This document shows, piece after piece, positions 31,140-43,859 of a stretch of 64,000 nt of DNA. The notes below the pieces were generated by a model. It was not told the DNA's origin. It made no database searches and saw only the letters and a program-made list of their open reading frames with translations. This stretch comes from Bettongia penicillata ogilbyi (lineage: Eukaryota > Chordata > Mammalia > Diprotodontia > Potoroidae): assembly GCA_023548195.1 (NCBI GenBank), contig JAJHZJ010000694.1:3068501-3132500 (forward strand), given 5' to 3'. The first letter of the stretch is position 1; each line of letters opens with the position of its first letter. A program made the translations under genes and the position numbers.

Positions 31140-34120
31140 AAGTAGAACCATAGAGAAAAGAATATCCCTAGCCACAAGTAATACAAAAATACCTAGAAGA
31201 AGTGAAATGAAAGATATAGGCTGGAAAAGCAAAGAATGAAAAAAATATCAAGAATAGTTAATACTTTAGAATAGATGATGGTAAACATTACCCAAGGATT
31301 GAACTCCCTGAGTATTAGATTGAGCCAAACAGAAACTTATTCCATGAAACAAGAAGATATATTAAAATAAAATAAAGTGGTTAGAAAAAATAAAAGGTAA
31401 TGTCAGATATGTTATCAAAAACAACTGACCTGAAAGCAAGTCATCAAATTACATGAAAATTATGACCAACTCCACAAAAAAACACCCCCCAAAACAACAA
31501 AAACTGGAATGCCATATTTCAAGAAATCTTCAGTAAAAACTATCCAGACTTCTTAGAATCAGAGCGCAAAGTGAAAATAGAATTCACTGATTACTTCCTA
31601 AAAGAAACACCCACATAAAAGCTCCCAGAATTGCCCTAGCCAAAATCCAGAACTTGCAAGTCAAATAAAAAGTAGTATAAGCAGCCAAAAAGAAAGTTTT
31701 AAGTACCAAGAAGTCACCATCAAATTTACATAAGACTTGGCAGTTGTCACCTCTAAAGAAGTGGAGAGCTTGGAATATGATACCCTAAAAGGCAAAAGAT
31801 AAAATTTATAATGTAGAATAACTTGTTTGGCCAAACCAAGTATCATCTACAGGAGAAAAATAGATTTTTAGAAGATTCTCAAACATTCCTAATCAGGAAG
31901 TAAGTTAAATATGATAGGCATAAGGTAGCCATTTTATTATTTCCCTCTCTTCTCCCCTCTTCCAGACTGCATCATGATCTCCAGAACCCCATCATGTTGC
32001 AAGATCACGCTTCATTAGTCCTCCTTGTCATCTCCCTTCTCTCCTCCCCCTCCCCCTGTCAGTGGATAGGGTATATGTGGAGATTTCCTCCCAGATCTTA
32101 CCTTTGAGGGGTTCCCAGCACAACCATCTTATAATTTCCCACTGGCATTACCCCTCTGGACTTCATGTACCCAGGAAAGTGCTCTCCTTCCTTTGTTCCC
32201 TCGTCTCCCTCCCTTCCTTTTCATCTTTTTATATGTTGCCTTCCCCATTAGATTGTGAGTTTCTTGAGGGGAGGAACTGTCTTTTTCTACCCCCAATGCT
32301 TAGCACAGTTCATTGTAGGTGCTTAATAAAAGTTTATTAGATGACTGTTTTGATAGTTTTAAAGAGGAGGAAAGATAGCGTATTCTGTGTAGAGAAAGGA
32401 GTCAGAACTATATTATCTCATATAATAATAGTGCGTAAGATGACTATGCAAACCTAAAGGACAGATTGAGATAACAGGAAACTTGTGAACCTCCGCTAGA
32501 CCTAGGGAAGGTAGAGATATGCTCACACAAACACAGACACACTAAACATGATGTACATTTACCTCAGCAGGGAAATACTTGCGAGTAGGAAGAGCTGGGG
32601 ATTAGATGAGGGAGTAGTTGTCAGCAAAACAGTTTCAGCATTGGAAGGGGGAAGGGAAGAGGTAGATTAAAAGGAGAAAAAAGAATAAAGGTCGGTGATG
32701 GCACCTGGCAAGTGCCAGAAAAGGATTATATTGTGAAAACAGATCATCTCATTCAGAGATATCAAGTCTTAGGAATATTTTTCTTTTACCACCTTTTCCC
32801 TCTTTATTAAAAAAGGGAGTTGGGGTAAATAGAGGAAAAAAAAAACTAAGGGAAATACAAAATTAACAACCAAAACCAAGAATGTGAGTGGGATGAACTC
32901 AGTAATAAGACAGAAAACGATGGCAGAATTTATGAGAATTCAGAATCCCACAACGTATTGTTTACAGGAAGCACAGCTGAAACAGAATGATTTACTTAAA
33001 GTCTAAATCAGATGCTGGAGCAGGATCTATCTATCTATTATGCTTCAGGTCAACTGAGAAGATAGATAGGGGTAGAAATCATGATTTCAGATAAGGCTAC
33101 AATAAATACACACATGATAAAAATAGATGAACAGGGAAACTATATTATATTAAAATGTACTATAAAGAATCAATACTTTGTGTGCATACATGCTTATGTA
33201 ATATATATAATATATGTATATAATATTTATAATATATGGTATATATAATGTACATGCTAAATGGTATAGTATTTATATACCTAAAGAAATACTAATTGAG
33301 TTCCGGGTTGAAATAGACAAAAGAACTATAATTGTATGTGTATGTGGTCACAAAAAGATAAACAAGAAATTAAAAATTAAGAAATTCTACTTCAGTAGAA
33401 ATTTAGAAAAATTAGAGATTCTGGCTTTCTGGTGAATTGGGAATTGCTGAATGGGAACAGAAGAGAATTTACATATTTCTTATTTGGGTTTGGCACCTTT
33501 GGGGAATGAAAATCTTGCAAATGCAGAAAAAGAATACTAAACATATACTTTACTGACCATGATGAAATAAAAATTATATTCAGTAAAGGATTTTCGAAAT
33601 TTTGACGTATTATCTCTGTTATCAGTTTCTCCTAAGAAATTTTCTCATTTCTAAGATATGTTGTCTAATCGTCAGTTTCTCTGATGGAGTTTTCTATTAT
33701 TTCTCTTAAGATTTGTTGTTACTATTGTCAATGAGTAAGGAGAATTGAAGAGAGAATGAAAAATTAATTGGAGATTAAAAAACTTAATCCTAAAGAAGTT
33801 GTGGGTCAAAGAACAAGTCTTAGAAGCAATAGAAAATTTTGTCAGAGAAATTGCCGACAGTGAGACAACATATTAAAACCTAAGGAATGCAGCTAACATA
33901 ATACTTAGTGGAAAATTAATATTTGTTTATGTTTTTTACAAAAAAGTTGAAAAACCTAGAAATCGGGGATGCAACTAAAAAACCAGGAAAGCAACAAATT
34001 TAAAAACTTCCAACGAAACACCAAAGTACAAATTCTGTAAATCAGTGGAGATTAACTAAAATGAAAGCAACCACCTCCTCCTTCAGCTAAATTAATGTAT
34101 AAAATTAGGATATATAAAGC
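31140..34120 (+). repeat. Old L1, sense (ORF1 C-part, spacer, ORF2 N-part)
   Basis: Sense L1 order: ORF1 C-terminal half at 31.4-31.9 kb (atatttcaagaaatcttcag; cagccaaaaagaaagtttta), an inter-ORF spacer, ORF2 endonuclease start at about 32.88 kb (aatgtgagtgggatgaactc, encoding NVSGMNS), then the part after the endonuclease at 33.5-34.1 kb (aaagaacaagtcttagaagc; gggatgcaactaaaaaacc). Numerous stops. An L2 tail at 31925-32345 interrupts it. It ends inside ORF2. Confidence 0.6.
31925..32345 (+). repeat. L2 3' end inserted in or joined to the old L1
   Basis: A pyrimidine-rich start is followed by ttagattgtgagtttcttga, ggggaggaactgtcttttt, and a terminal gcttagcacagttcattgta, ggtgcttaataaaagttt: a well-preserved sense L2 terminus. 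Confidence 0.55.
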
Positions 34121-34129
34121 TTAAAAAAT

Positions 34130-34345
34130 AAAATGATTAACAAAATAAACAGTCCAACTGAACTCCTGGGAGCTGATGAGAGTATAAGGAAATACTGGTA
34201 GAGGGAGAAGAGAAGAGGGCCTATGATGAAACTTTGGGTGAATAGAAGATATGATATAATTGGTGAGTCCACAGAAGAGACTGTGAGAGGCCCTTAGAGA
34301 GGAGGCAAAGTAAGAGAGAACCATATCAATAAAATCAAAAAAGAA
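34130..34345 (-). repeat. Possible L2 fragment, antisense
   Basis: Purine-rich gggagctgatgagagtataa, then gagaagagaagagggcctat, then aagtaagagagaaccatatc resembles antisense L2 coding sequence, but the match is weak. Confidence 0.3.
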
Positions 34346-34389
34346 AATATGAGTATGCATGCTTGATGCATGCATGTATCACCCCCCCA

Positions 34390-34390
<1 letters not shown>

Positions 34391-34440
<50 letters not shown>
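34391..34440. repeat. (CA)n microsatellite
   Basis: About 25 CA units, preceded by a run of seven Cs and a short gcatgcttgatgcatgc palindromic region at 34356-34372, and followed by (CTCATA)n. Confidence 0.93.
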
Positions 34441-34444
<4 letters not shown>

Positions 34445-34720
34445 TCATACTCATACTCATCAGTGTTCCACTTACTGTTGAGGAATGGTTCCCTAAATAT
34501 TTTGAATATTGGACCATCCTCAAAGAAGTTTAAAAAAAGAATTTTTCCCCTTAATCAGCAACTCCTCTTATCCTAGTTGCATTGATTATTTTTTATACAA
34601 AAACTTATAAATTTTATGTAATCAAAATTATCTAATCTTTTTTGATCTTTTCCATCTTGTTAGCCAATATGTGCTTTTCAACTGTTAAATTTCTTTTACG
34701 TGTAGTAGAACTTCACTGTT
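34445..34720 (-). repeat. Old L1 fragment, antisense
   Basis: cactcctcttatcc-like sequence, then gttgcattgattatttttta, then tcttttccatcttgttagcc. It resembles the antisense old L1 at 51.5 kb, with weak support. Confidence 0.35.
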
Positions 34721-35535
34721 ACATCTGCTAGAAGGGCTGGGTTGGTGGTGGTCTTTGTTGTTTAGAGTCCGTATTAAGAGTACAAGGAAGTTAGGGAAGA
34801 CAAAGATTTCAAAATGAGCTAAGAACCCGTAATCTCTAGATATATCAAACAGGGAAATTGGCTAGACCTTTAGAGTTAGATGCAGTTTTAAGTTCTGATT
34901 CCACAATTTTATGATCTAATCTAAAACTGATATGTGTGAGTTACTACTATTACTTAATTCTACCATTACCACCACCTTCATCCTCAGTGCCCTGTAGAAG
35001 TAAGTGATTTGAGTGAAGGCCAGAGCTGAGAGGTATCCATATAGAAACTTACCCCTTGAAGATAATGACATCTTCAGACTATATAGAGTTTATCTAAAGG
35101 CGGTAGCTGTAGGTACTCATATTCCTATTTTCTTTTTTTATTGTTATTTTTCTTTATTCTTTATTTTCAATTTTTTCTTATTATGTGCTCCCTTTAAAAT
35201 TTACAGATCCCTCCTGTGTAGATGAAACTAATGTCAAACATAGAGAAAGTGTTATTTATTGAGTATCAAGCTTGTTTTGATAAATTCAATATGTTTTATG
35301 GGGTTAACTTTAAATTGTTTACAATCTTCAGATGTTTTCCACAAGTTACTAATTTTCTTTCATTTTTGAACATACTTTCTCCCCTTCTGCCCTCCTCTTA
35401 GGCCTCCATTCTATTTTGAATCTGTGTACAATAATTTATACTCCTACTACTCTGTGATTGATGTTACTTTGGACATGCCATTTTACTCTAACTTTGCAGG
35501 ATTGCTTTAAAAAGCTAGTATTCTAAAATAGGGTG
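34720..35535. other. Intron, nothing recognised
   Basis: Unassigned AT-rich intron. Confidence 0.4.
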
Positions 35536-35539
35536 CTAT

Positions 35540-35765
35540 TGAACAGGGCACTAAACTTGCAATAGTCCATTTGGGTTTGACGTTTACTAACTCTGTGACT
35601 TTTGTAAAGTGAACCAAATTTTGGTTTGTTCATTTACAAAATAGAGAATGACGATAGTTCCTTTACTTGCATTAGTGAATTATGAGAATCAAATGAGGTT
35701 ATGCATGTAAGACCACTTTATACATGAAGTTAAACATAAATATGGATTATCATCCTTCTTTCTTC
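35540..35765 (+). repeat. MIR SINE, sense
   Basis: Order: gaacagggcactaaacttgc, ctaactctgtgacttttgta, tcatttacaaaatagagaat, gtgaattatgagaatcaaat, then aagttaaacataaatatgga. Complete but diverged. Confidence 0.6.
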
Positions 35766-35945
35766 CTAAGTTTCAGATGCCCTGGCTAATTTGATTTCAG
35801 TTGCATTCCATTTACTCAAAATTATTTAATAATATGGATCACAAAAATAAATTGTAAATATCACTAAATTTAAAATGTTTTCAAACAGCAGTAGGGTGTT
35901 GATTTGTAGTTTAAAGTTTTACAAAATCCTAGAGTCTAGATTCTT

Positions 35946-38767
35946 TTTTTCTCTTTTCTTTTTTATTTAAATTTGTTTATTTATTTTTAGTTTTCAACAT
36001 TCATTTCCACAAAATTTTGTTTTCCAAATTTTCTCCCCATCTCTCCCCTCTCCCCACCCCAAGACGTCATGCGTTCTGATTACCCCTTCCCCCATTCTGC
36101 TCTCCTGTCACACCTCTCCCTTACCTTATCCCCATCTTCTCTCTTTTCTTGTAGGGCAAGATATATTTCTGTAGCCCATTACCTGTATTTCTTATTCCCC
36201 AGTTGCATGCAAAAACAATTCTCATCATTTGTTCCTAAATCTTTGAGTCTCCCTTCCTCCCTCTCCACATATCCCCACTGTGAAGGCAAGCAATTCAGTA
36301 TAGGCTATACATGTGTAGTTATGCAGAAAAATTCCATAATAGTCATGTTGTTAAAGACTAACTGTATTTCCCCCCATCCTATCCTGTCACCAATTTATTC
36401 TATTCTCTTTCTAATCTCTTTTTAGTCCTTGTCTCTTCCCAAGAGTATTTACTTCTAATTACTCCCTCCTCCCATTTGACCTCCCTTTTATCACCCCTCT
36501 CACACTCCATTATCCCCTTCTCCCCTACTTTCCTGTAGTGTAAGATGATTTTCATACACAAATGAGCTTGCATGTTATTCCCTGCCTAAGTCAGATGTGA
36601 TGAGAGTGAGCTTCACTTTTTACCTGTCTTCTTCCCCCTTTTCCCCTCCATTGGAAAAGCTTTTTCTTGCCTGTTTTATGAGATAATTTGCCCCATTCCA
36701 TTTCTCCCTTTCTCCTCCCAATACATTCCTCTCACCCCTTAAATTTTTTTTTTAGATATCATCTCTTTCTATTCAACTCACCCTATGCCCTCTGTCTGTA
36801 TGTGTATGTGTAATCCCTCTACTACCCAAATACTGAGAAAAGTTTGTAGAATTACAAATATTATCTTTCCATGTAGGAATGTAAACAGTTCAACTTTAGT
36901 AAGTCCCTTATCATTTCTCTTTCCTGTTTACCTTTTCAAGCTTCTCTTGATTCTTGTGTTTGAAAGTCAGACTTTCTATTCAGCTCTTGTCTTTTCATCA
37001 AGAATGCTTGAAAGTCCTCTATTTCATTGAATGACCATTTTTTTTCGCCTTGAAGTATTATACTCATTTTTGTTGGACAGGTGATTCTTGGTTTTAATCC
37101 TAGTTCCTTTGACTTCTGGAATATCCTATTCCAAGCCCTTCAATCCTTTAATGTAGAAACTGCTAGATTTTGTGTTATCCTGATTGTATTTCCACAATAC
37201 TTGAATTGTTTCTTTCTGGCTACTTGTAATATTTTCTCCTTGACCTGGGAACTCTGGAATCTGGCTACAATATTCCTAGGAGGTTCTCTTTTTGGATCTC
37301 TTTCAGGAGGTGATCTGTGGATTCTTTCAATATTTATTTTATCCCTTGGTACTGGAATATCGGGGCAGTTTTTCTTGATAATTTCGTGAAAGATGATATC
37401 TAGGCTCTTTTTTTTCATCGTGGTTTTCAGGTAGCCCCATAATTTTTAAATTGTCTCTCTTGGATCTATTTTCCAGATCAGTTGTTTTTCCCATGAGATA
37501 TTTCACATTATCTTCTATTTTTTTCATTCTTTTGGCTTTGTTTTGTAATTTCTTGGTTTCTCATTACCTTCCATCTGCTCCATTCTAATTTTTGAAGAAC
37601 TATTTTCTTCAGGTGAGCTTTTGAATCTCCTTTTCCATTTGACTAATTCTGCTTTTTAAAGCATTTTTCTCCTTACTGGCTTTTTGGACTTCTCTTGCCA
37701 TTTGGGTTAGTCTGTTTTTTAAAGGTGATACTTTCTTCAGCATTTTTTGAGTCTCCTTTAGCAAGCAGTTGACTCACTTTTCATGATTTTTTTGCATAGC
37801 TCTCATTTTTCTTCCCAATTTTTCTTCCACCTCTCTTACTTGATTTTCAAAATCTCTTTTGAGCTCTTCCATGGCCTGAGACCATTGCAAGTTTATTTTG
37901 GAGGTTTTGGATGAAGAAGCCTTGACTTTGATGTCTTTCTTTAATGGTATGCTTTGTTCTTCCTAATCTGAAAGAATGGAGGAAAATACCTGTTCACCAA
38001 GAAAGTAACCGTCTGTAGTCTTATTTTCTTTCCTTTTTTTGGTCATTTTCCCAACCAGTTATTTGACTTTTGAATTCTTTGTCAAGTGGAGGGTGTACTC
38101 TAGGGCTCTGTAAGTTCTTAGTTCCTGCAAGGTGGCACAATCAAGGGAGAGTAGTTTACTGCTTTCCAGGCCTGTGCCTTGGTCTGGGAGCAGCCATAAG
38201 TTTTTCTGTTCAGGATTTGCAAGTAAGATTCCTTCTCCACAACGTCTTCCAGCTCCACCAGCCAGTGTTCCTTCTCACTCCAGAGTGGCCACTTAGGGCT
38301 AGAATTTGGATCAGTGGCTTGATTACCCCGTGATGTTTAGGCCAAGGGCTCAAAAAATGGATGCTTCAGCTGCCTGGGGCTGGTGCTAGGGCAGTGCCCT
38401 GCTCCCTTTTCACCCAGGGGAAAGAGCTTTTTCACTGACCTTTGAAGCTGTCTCTGGCATTTGTAGGTTGAGTAATCTGGGAAACCCAGATGCTTCCCTG
38501 GATTCTGTGTCCTGAAGCCTGCTCTGGTCCTGTCCCTGCCATGTGGCCAAGGCTGGGCTGCTCTCCATGAGCTCTGAGCTCAGTGTGATAGACCTTTTCT
38601 GTTGTCCTTCCAGGCTGCCTTGACCTGGAAATCTCTTTCACTCTGTCATTTTGTGACTTTTGCTGCTCTAGAATTTGTTTATAGTCATTTTAACAGATAT
38701 TTTATGGGCTTTGGGGGGAGAGCTACAGTAGGTCCATCCTTCTAAACTCCACCATCTTGGAGAGATT
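35946..38767 (-). mobile_element. HAL1 retrotransposon, antisense
   Basis: 2,822 bp bracketed by an 11-bp duplication tctagattctt (35935-35945 and 38768-38778). Minus-strand order: 5' terminus ctctccaagatggtggag at 38765, a 5' UTR of about 720 bp, ORF1 from the ATG at 38046 to about 36.95 kb, and a 1-kb 3' UTR with pyrimidine-rich plus-strand blocks, ending A-rich near 35950. No ORF2. Its 5' UTR lacks the CpG-rich monomers of the copy at 12.3 kb. Confidence 0.88.
36940..38046 (-). pseudogene. HAL1 ORF1, disrupted
   Basis: Starts MTKKRK (the P at position 2 of the family is changed). The coiled coil lies at 37.55-37.88 kb and the RNA-binding part at 37.08-37.53 kb (NVKYLMGKTTDLENRSKRDN; KINIERIHRSPPERDPKREP; ARKKQFKYCGNTIRITQNLA). 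At least two frameshifts separate these frames, one at the A-rich KK(S) site near 37.41 kb, the same neighbourhood where the copy at 12.3 kb has a stop. Confidence 0.82.
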
Positions 38768-38824
38768 TCTAGATTCTTGAAAAAAGTGTAGTCACAATAT
38801 ACATAAATTAGGTCTATTTTAAGT

Positions 38825-39035
38825 TCTAAGCTATGATAATAATAGATAGCATTTATATAGTTCTTTTTAAAGTTTACAAAGTGCTTTGCATCAATTAACT
38901 CATTTGATCCTAACAGTAAACCTGTGAGGTAGATACTATTATTATCCCAATTTTATAGATCAGGAAACTGAGACTCAGAGAAATGAAATGATTTGCTATG
39001 GAGTCACACAATTAGTAAGTCATTGAAGTGGGACC
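38825..39035 (-). repeat. MIR SINE, antisense
   Basis: Very clear: tagcatttatatagttcttt, caaagtgctttgcatcaatt, aactcatttgatcctaacag, cctgtgaggtagatactatt, tcaggaaactgagactcaga. Confidence 0.8.
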
Positions 39036-39102
39036 AGTAATGTATTTGAGCAACAATGTAAGAATATCCATACCTGCCAAGTCTGAAAAACACTGCTACT
39101 AA

Positions 39103-39180
39103 GACACACACCCTCCCCGCCCCCCCCCACATTCTCTCTCTTTCTGTCTCTGTCTCTCCCTGTGTCTATCTCTCCTTCCT
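39103..39180. repeat. C-run and (TCTC)n pyrimidine tract
   Basis: ccctccccgcccccccccac is followed by ctctctctttctgtctctg: low-complexity polypyrimidine. Confidence 0.85.
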
Positions 39181-39739
39181 ATTTTTTAAATTTTTAGTCT
39201 TGAACTGTCTTGTTTTTAGGGGTGGAAGCCCATTGATAAGACTCCCTCTACCATAATGCACATAAACAATTCTTATGCAAATTAGAATCTTAGGTGCTTG
39301 GAGCATTGACAGGTTAAGTAATGTAGATGTGTAAGCTTGTTTTGTCACAGATGAGTCTTAACATCTGGTGCCTGAAAGGTTAGCTCTTTTTCCAGTATAT
39401 TCGTTTACAAACATAACTTGTATGTATGCTTACCAGCAAATCATGAAGCTGAGAGCTTTTTGATTTGTTGGCAAGTATGTCACATGGAGTAAAATCAAAA
39501 GCCTTCTATTATTCATAATTTCACCAGTAATGTTTTTATTAATGTAGCTGTCTAAAGAATTCCTTATCAGCTTAATTTGTTGATTCTGCTTTTATTTGTC
39601 ATTCTTATTGTTAAAGGCAATTACGTTAGAATGGTTTGCGCTTCACAAAACTTCATTACCTGTTGTCCCTTATGTGGTGATTTTGGTTTTGTTTTTTATA
39701 GCTTTAGAATTAGAAAGGTCAAAACAGTTTAGGAATTGT

Positions 39740-40063
39740 GTGTGTGTGTGTTTGTCCTTCGTTGCCAAAAAAGACCATGCCATCAGACAAATGATGACAT
39801 GACTTGCATTTGGCTTTGTTTTGAGTGAGGGAGGGCTGTGTAGGTCACCAGCCTCACTTCTCCTCCAGAGCCATGTGAATCCAGCGATCAGATTTTCATC
39901 TGGATGACTGGAGATGACCCAGGATGAGGCCATTGAGGATAAGTGACTTGCCCAAGGTCACACAGTTAGTGAGCGTCAAGTGTCTGAGGTGACATTAGAA
40001 CGCAGGTCCTCCTGACTCCTGCACTGGTGCTCTCTCTGCTGCACCACCTAGCTGCCACAAGAT
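39740..40063 (-). repeat. CORE-SINE with RTE-like tail, antisense
   Basis: Reverse of the SINE at 22.47 kb: (TG)n start, cgttgccaaaaaagaccatg, gtaggtcaccagcctcactt, then the CORE (agtgacttgcccaaggtcac) and a head ending gcaccacctagctgcca. A 7-bp gaattgt occurs on both sides (39733-39739, 40064-40070). Confidence 0.83.
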
Positions 40064-40074
40064 GAATTGTAGGC

Positions 40075-41390
40075 AAAACTGTGGAGAGTCAGAATAAGAA
40101 GTGGGTATTATATTCTATAGGCCAACAGAAAATCACAGAAGGTTAGAGCAGCAGAGAAACAAGTGACCAACTTAGAAAAGCTATTTTAGAGATTTTTTTT
40201 TTCTGTGGGGGAAAAAAGTTTACTTAACTTCACTCTGAAGTATACACAACCACAGAGCAGTTTCTTGGTGCACTGCAGAGTATTTGTCTAACTCCTCCTT
40301 AAAATGAAGCAAAAAACAAAATTTTTTACTCCAACAGTCCATTGTTTTGCAGTTTGGAAATCACAAAAGGGAGCCAGCTCAATCCTAGCATTGCAGTATT
40401 TAGGAAAGATCCCCCAAAATCAGTTTTTTTCCTACTAAATCCTAAGATTAAAGTTCCAAGGTACTAAAAGTGTTCTGGAATAGACCAAAAGGCATTTTAG
40501 TGCGATTTTTTTAGCCTACAATAATTTCCTCACCTATGATACACAGGGAAAGGAGGTAGAACAGATGTTTGCCAAAGGCAAAAGGTTAAGAAAAAGACTA
40601 GCAAAGATGAAGCATGAGAAAGCAATTATGAGAGTTCCTCTAAAAGTTGAGAAGTTAGAAGAGCTAGCTCAAAAAAAATATATGTTAGAATGTTAGATTA
40701 TTTAGCTATTTAGCTTATTTATTTATATTAAGTAGCTAGTTAATAAGAATACAGAAAACACAGAAGGTGAAGGAAGAGTGTTACAAGAACAGGGGGCAGG
40801 CGGAGCATCTCAGCTAGATTGTCCTGTTCCCCCAATAACATTAAAAAAGGTTATCTTGTATATTAATCCACACAGAATACCTATCTGTACACTGTAAATA
40901 CTCTTAAAATTTGTGAACTACAGAATATTCCTTAATTTAAAAACCATTTCTGCAAATTACATTCAGTGAATGCACAAATAGCAATGTAACTACTTTAATA
41001 GGCAAGTTTAGCAATGCAAGTATACCACCAAATAGAATTCATCCAACTCCTTCCAGGTACCCTGCTATGCACAGGGGATAGGGTAGGTATCAAGCAAATA
41101 ACTTAATGCCTTCTCTGCAACTTTTAGTCTAAGAGAACCAGAACACTGAGGGGTTAAGTGACTCACCCAGTTATCTGCTTTCTACCTGATACCAAACAAT
41201 CAGTTTTCTCATCTGAAAATGAAGAAAATACTTATGCTACTTATAAGTCTCACAAGGTTGGTATGGAAAAAAAACAAAACAGTATACTATGTAAAAGTAA
41301 GTCTATATTCAAATGTGTGCTATTATGACTGTTAAAATTTGGTCTACTGCAAATAATTAACTGATTGGCACACTAAATAAAACTTAATAA
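40075..41390. other. Intron, mostly unassigned
   Basis: A weak antisense L2/MIR trace (ggtaccctgctatgcacagg, ggggttaagtgactcaccc) lies at 41040-41175. Nothing else recognised. Confidence 0.4.
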
Positions 41391-41394
41391 ATTC

Positions 41395-41690
41395 TGACAG
41401 AACATTTCCCATCCTCTAGGTCTTAGCTCCTCATTTATAAAAGGATAGGGTTGTATTAGATGACCTCCAACTTCCCTCCCAGTTTTAAATCTATAACTCT
41501 CATCTCCAACAACATTCCTTTCCTTTAAGACTCAGCTCTGATATCACCTTCTTATGAAGCCATATTCTCTCTCAGTGTTCCTTTTCTCTTTTGCTAGGAG
41601 GTCATTTTTGTCTAGTTCTCCTTTGCCCCTTATTACCATGCCGCATGCACTCTTCATAAATTATAAGCTTCTTGAAATGGAATTAAGCAG
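41395..41690 (+). repeat. L2/MIR 3' fragments, sense
   Basis: tcctcatttataaaaggata resembles MIR; then tttaagactcagctctgata, tcaccttcttatgaagccat, attataagcttcttgaaatg follow the L2 3' end order. Confidence 0.5.
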
Positions 41691-41810
41691 GGAATGAATG
41701 AGTGAGAAAAAAAGAAGTAATGTGTTATATTTTACATTGGAAAAAATCCAATGTATTTAATAGTCAGAAAACTTGTTAGTTGGTTAAGTAAATGCTTATT
41801 AAGAAGGTCA

Positions 41811-42127
41811 GTGGTGTGTTTGTCCTCTGTGGCCGAAGAAGACCATACCATCAGAGAAATGATGACATGAGTTGCACTTGACTTTGTTTTGAGTGAGCGA
41901 GGGCTGTGCAGGTCACCAGCCTTACTTCTTCTCCAGAGCCATCTGAATCCAGTGACCAGGTATTCATCAGGATGACTGGAGATGACCCAGGATGAAGCAG
42001 TTGGGATTAAGTGACTTACCCAGTGTCTCACAGCTAGTGAGTGTCAGGTGTCTGAGGTGAGATTTGAACTTAGGTCCTTCTGACTCCTGCACTGGTGCTC
42101 TATCCACTGCACCACGTAGCTGCCCCC
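41811..42127 (-). repeat. CORE-SINE with RTE-like tail, antisense
   Basis: Second antisense copy of the same family as at 39.74 kb: tgtggccgaagaagaccata, caggtcaccagccttacttc, ggatgactggagatgaccca, with the head ending gcaccacgtagctgcccc. Nearly full length. Confidence 0.83.
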
Positions 42128-42169
42128 AAGCAGTGTCCTAAGGAAATATACAAATAGGAAATTGAGGCA

Positions 42170-42405
42170 GTCCTTGACCTCAGTGAATTCATGTTTTGAT
42201 TTTGAGAGATAACACAGAAAAGAGGGCAGGAGAGCTCTGGTCTTATTCGCTGTGACCTTAGGGAAATCACAACTTTTTTGAGCTTCATTGTCCTCATTTG
42301 GTAAAATGATAATGATAACATTCTTCAACATTTCAGGATTGTTGTAGGTATCAAATAAGGTAAAACATATTTTAGAGTATTTTGTAAAAGAAAAAGAACG
42401 GCATG
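42170..42405 (+). repeat. MIR SINE, sense
   Basis: ctgtgaccttagggaaatca, then cattgtcctcatttggtaaa, then caggattgttgtaggtatca. Sense CORE and 3' part. Confidence 0.6.
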
Positions 42406-42409
42406 TTTG

Positions 42410-43855
42410 TAATTTGACAATTTTAATAAAATAAGTATTTGAAGTGACATCCTGTGTCAAAAGTGTTCAGAATGGAATTGTTGCATTTCTTTCCCATATG
42501 ATGTTACTTCTAAATTAATCTTGTATCTTAATCTCCATTAAACTTCCACTAACATTCTAATCTGATATCTCATTGTGGAGGGGTGGTTACCCTAAATTCT
42601 CAGTACAGGCTTGTTGACAGACTGTCTTGTTGAGAAGCCTAGGTAACAAGTAATGTTCTTCGGTCATATCAGCTCCTGAAATCCACCTTATAATTGGAGT
42701 GGGGAAGCCTCTGTGGCGTTTCTGGGAGAAGTCTCCATACCAATGAAATCACTAAACCTTGAAATTTTGAGTTAAATGCCTTAGAGAGATTGCCTAACCC
42801 AGTATTGAATCAGTGAGAATTCTTTATAACAAAGGCTGCTTAACTAGAAGGAGTTGCTCAGTTTTCCTTGCTCTGTCAGTGGACAATCAGCAAACATTTG
42901 CAAGTTTACTACTGTTACAAAAATTTGTTGAACAGCTAGGTTTGTAGGAGGTAGTTATATATAGGAAGTTTTATGGTACTTGTTATAAATACATAAGAAT
43001 ATATCTTTATTACTGTCCATTTAAAATATTTGCAAGTAGAATTACATGTTCTTGTTTATGCAGATACTTAGGCTGTTTTCAGGGCCATTTTATTTACCAT
43101 TAGTTCTTCTAAGAACCATGGGTTCTTAGAGTCTGTGTCAACCTTAAAGAGCTATATAAGGTGAACTCTTATTTTTCCTACACAGTTTTAATCTGTGTTC
43201 TGAATTAGTAATTGGTTATTTATAATGATATTAATTTCCTTTCTCAGAGTGTCTCCCTCTTTTATGCTGTCCTTTTCAATACCAACCAACATGTCAGTAT
43301 GGCAGGCTACGTAAAATAATTACAAAAGAAATATATTAAAGCCTGATTTAAAAAATACTTTTGTTTAAAAAAAAGGTCTTAAGACAAAGTCAAAGGGATC
43401 TGTGAGCTTCATTGATTGGGATATTCCTCCAGTGATGCAGATTTCAAACGATTTATGTTTCCTAATCCTGTGAGATATTTGTCCATGTCTTCCTGTCATT
43501 GTATCTTAGAAGGTCCCCCCAGTGCTCTGGAGGCTCTCTTTGATTTCACTTTACATTTTGTGGATGCAGTAGAACCCTCAGGCTATCATACTGTAATCCC
43601 TTTCCTCTGCCATGAGTCCAACTCATCTTTTTTTTTATCCTATATTTTTCTGATGATATTCTATATTGTTTTTCTCTCAAGTTTCTTGTTATGTTGTAGC
43701 CTGTTCCCACCTACAATGCTCCTCTCTTTTACCCTAGTGATAGACATTTGAAATTCTTTGCACACAAGCTAAATAGTTTTGTTATAAGTTAAACTTTAGT
43801 ATTTGAGTTAATAGGTTGCAAATGATTTCCAACTTATTTCTTGCCAAGATTGTTC
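42410..43855. other. Intron, nothing firmly recognised
   Basis: Between 43400 and 43750 the composition is less AT-rich, with an open plus-strand frame of 111 codons. It lacks recognisable domains and I treat it as chance or an unrecognised old LINE. Confidence 0.4.
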
Positions 43856-43859
43856 ATAT

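Noticed and set aside
34335..34576. ORFs on both strands with His/Thr or Val/Cys repeats
   Set aside because: Translation of the (CA)n tract at 34391-34440.
43416..43751. 111-codon plus-strand ORF
   Set aside because: No domain, no splice context, hydrophobic composition typical of T-rich DNA. Possibly an unrecognised LINE piece.
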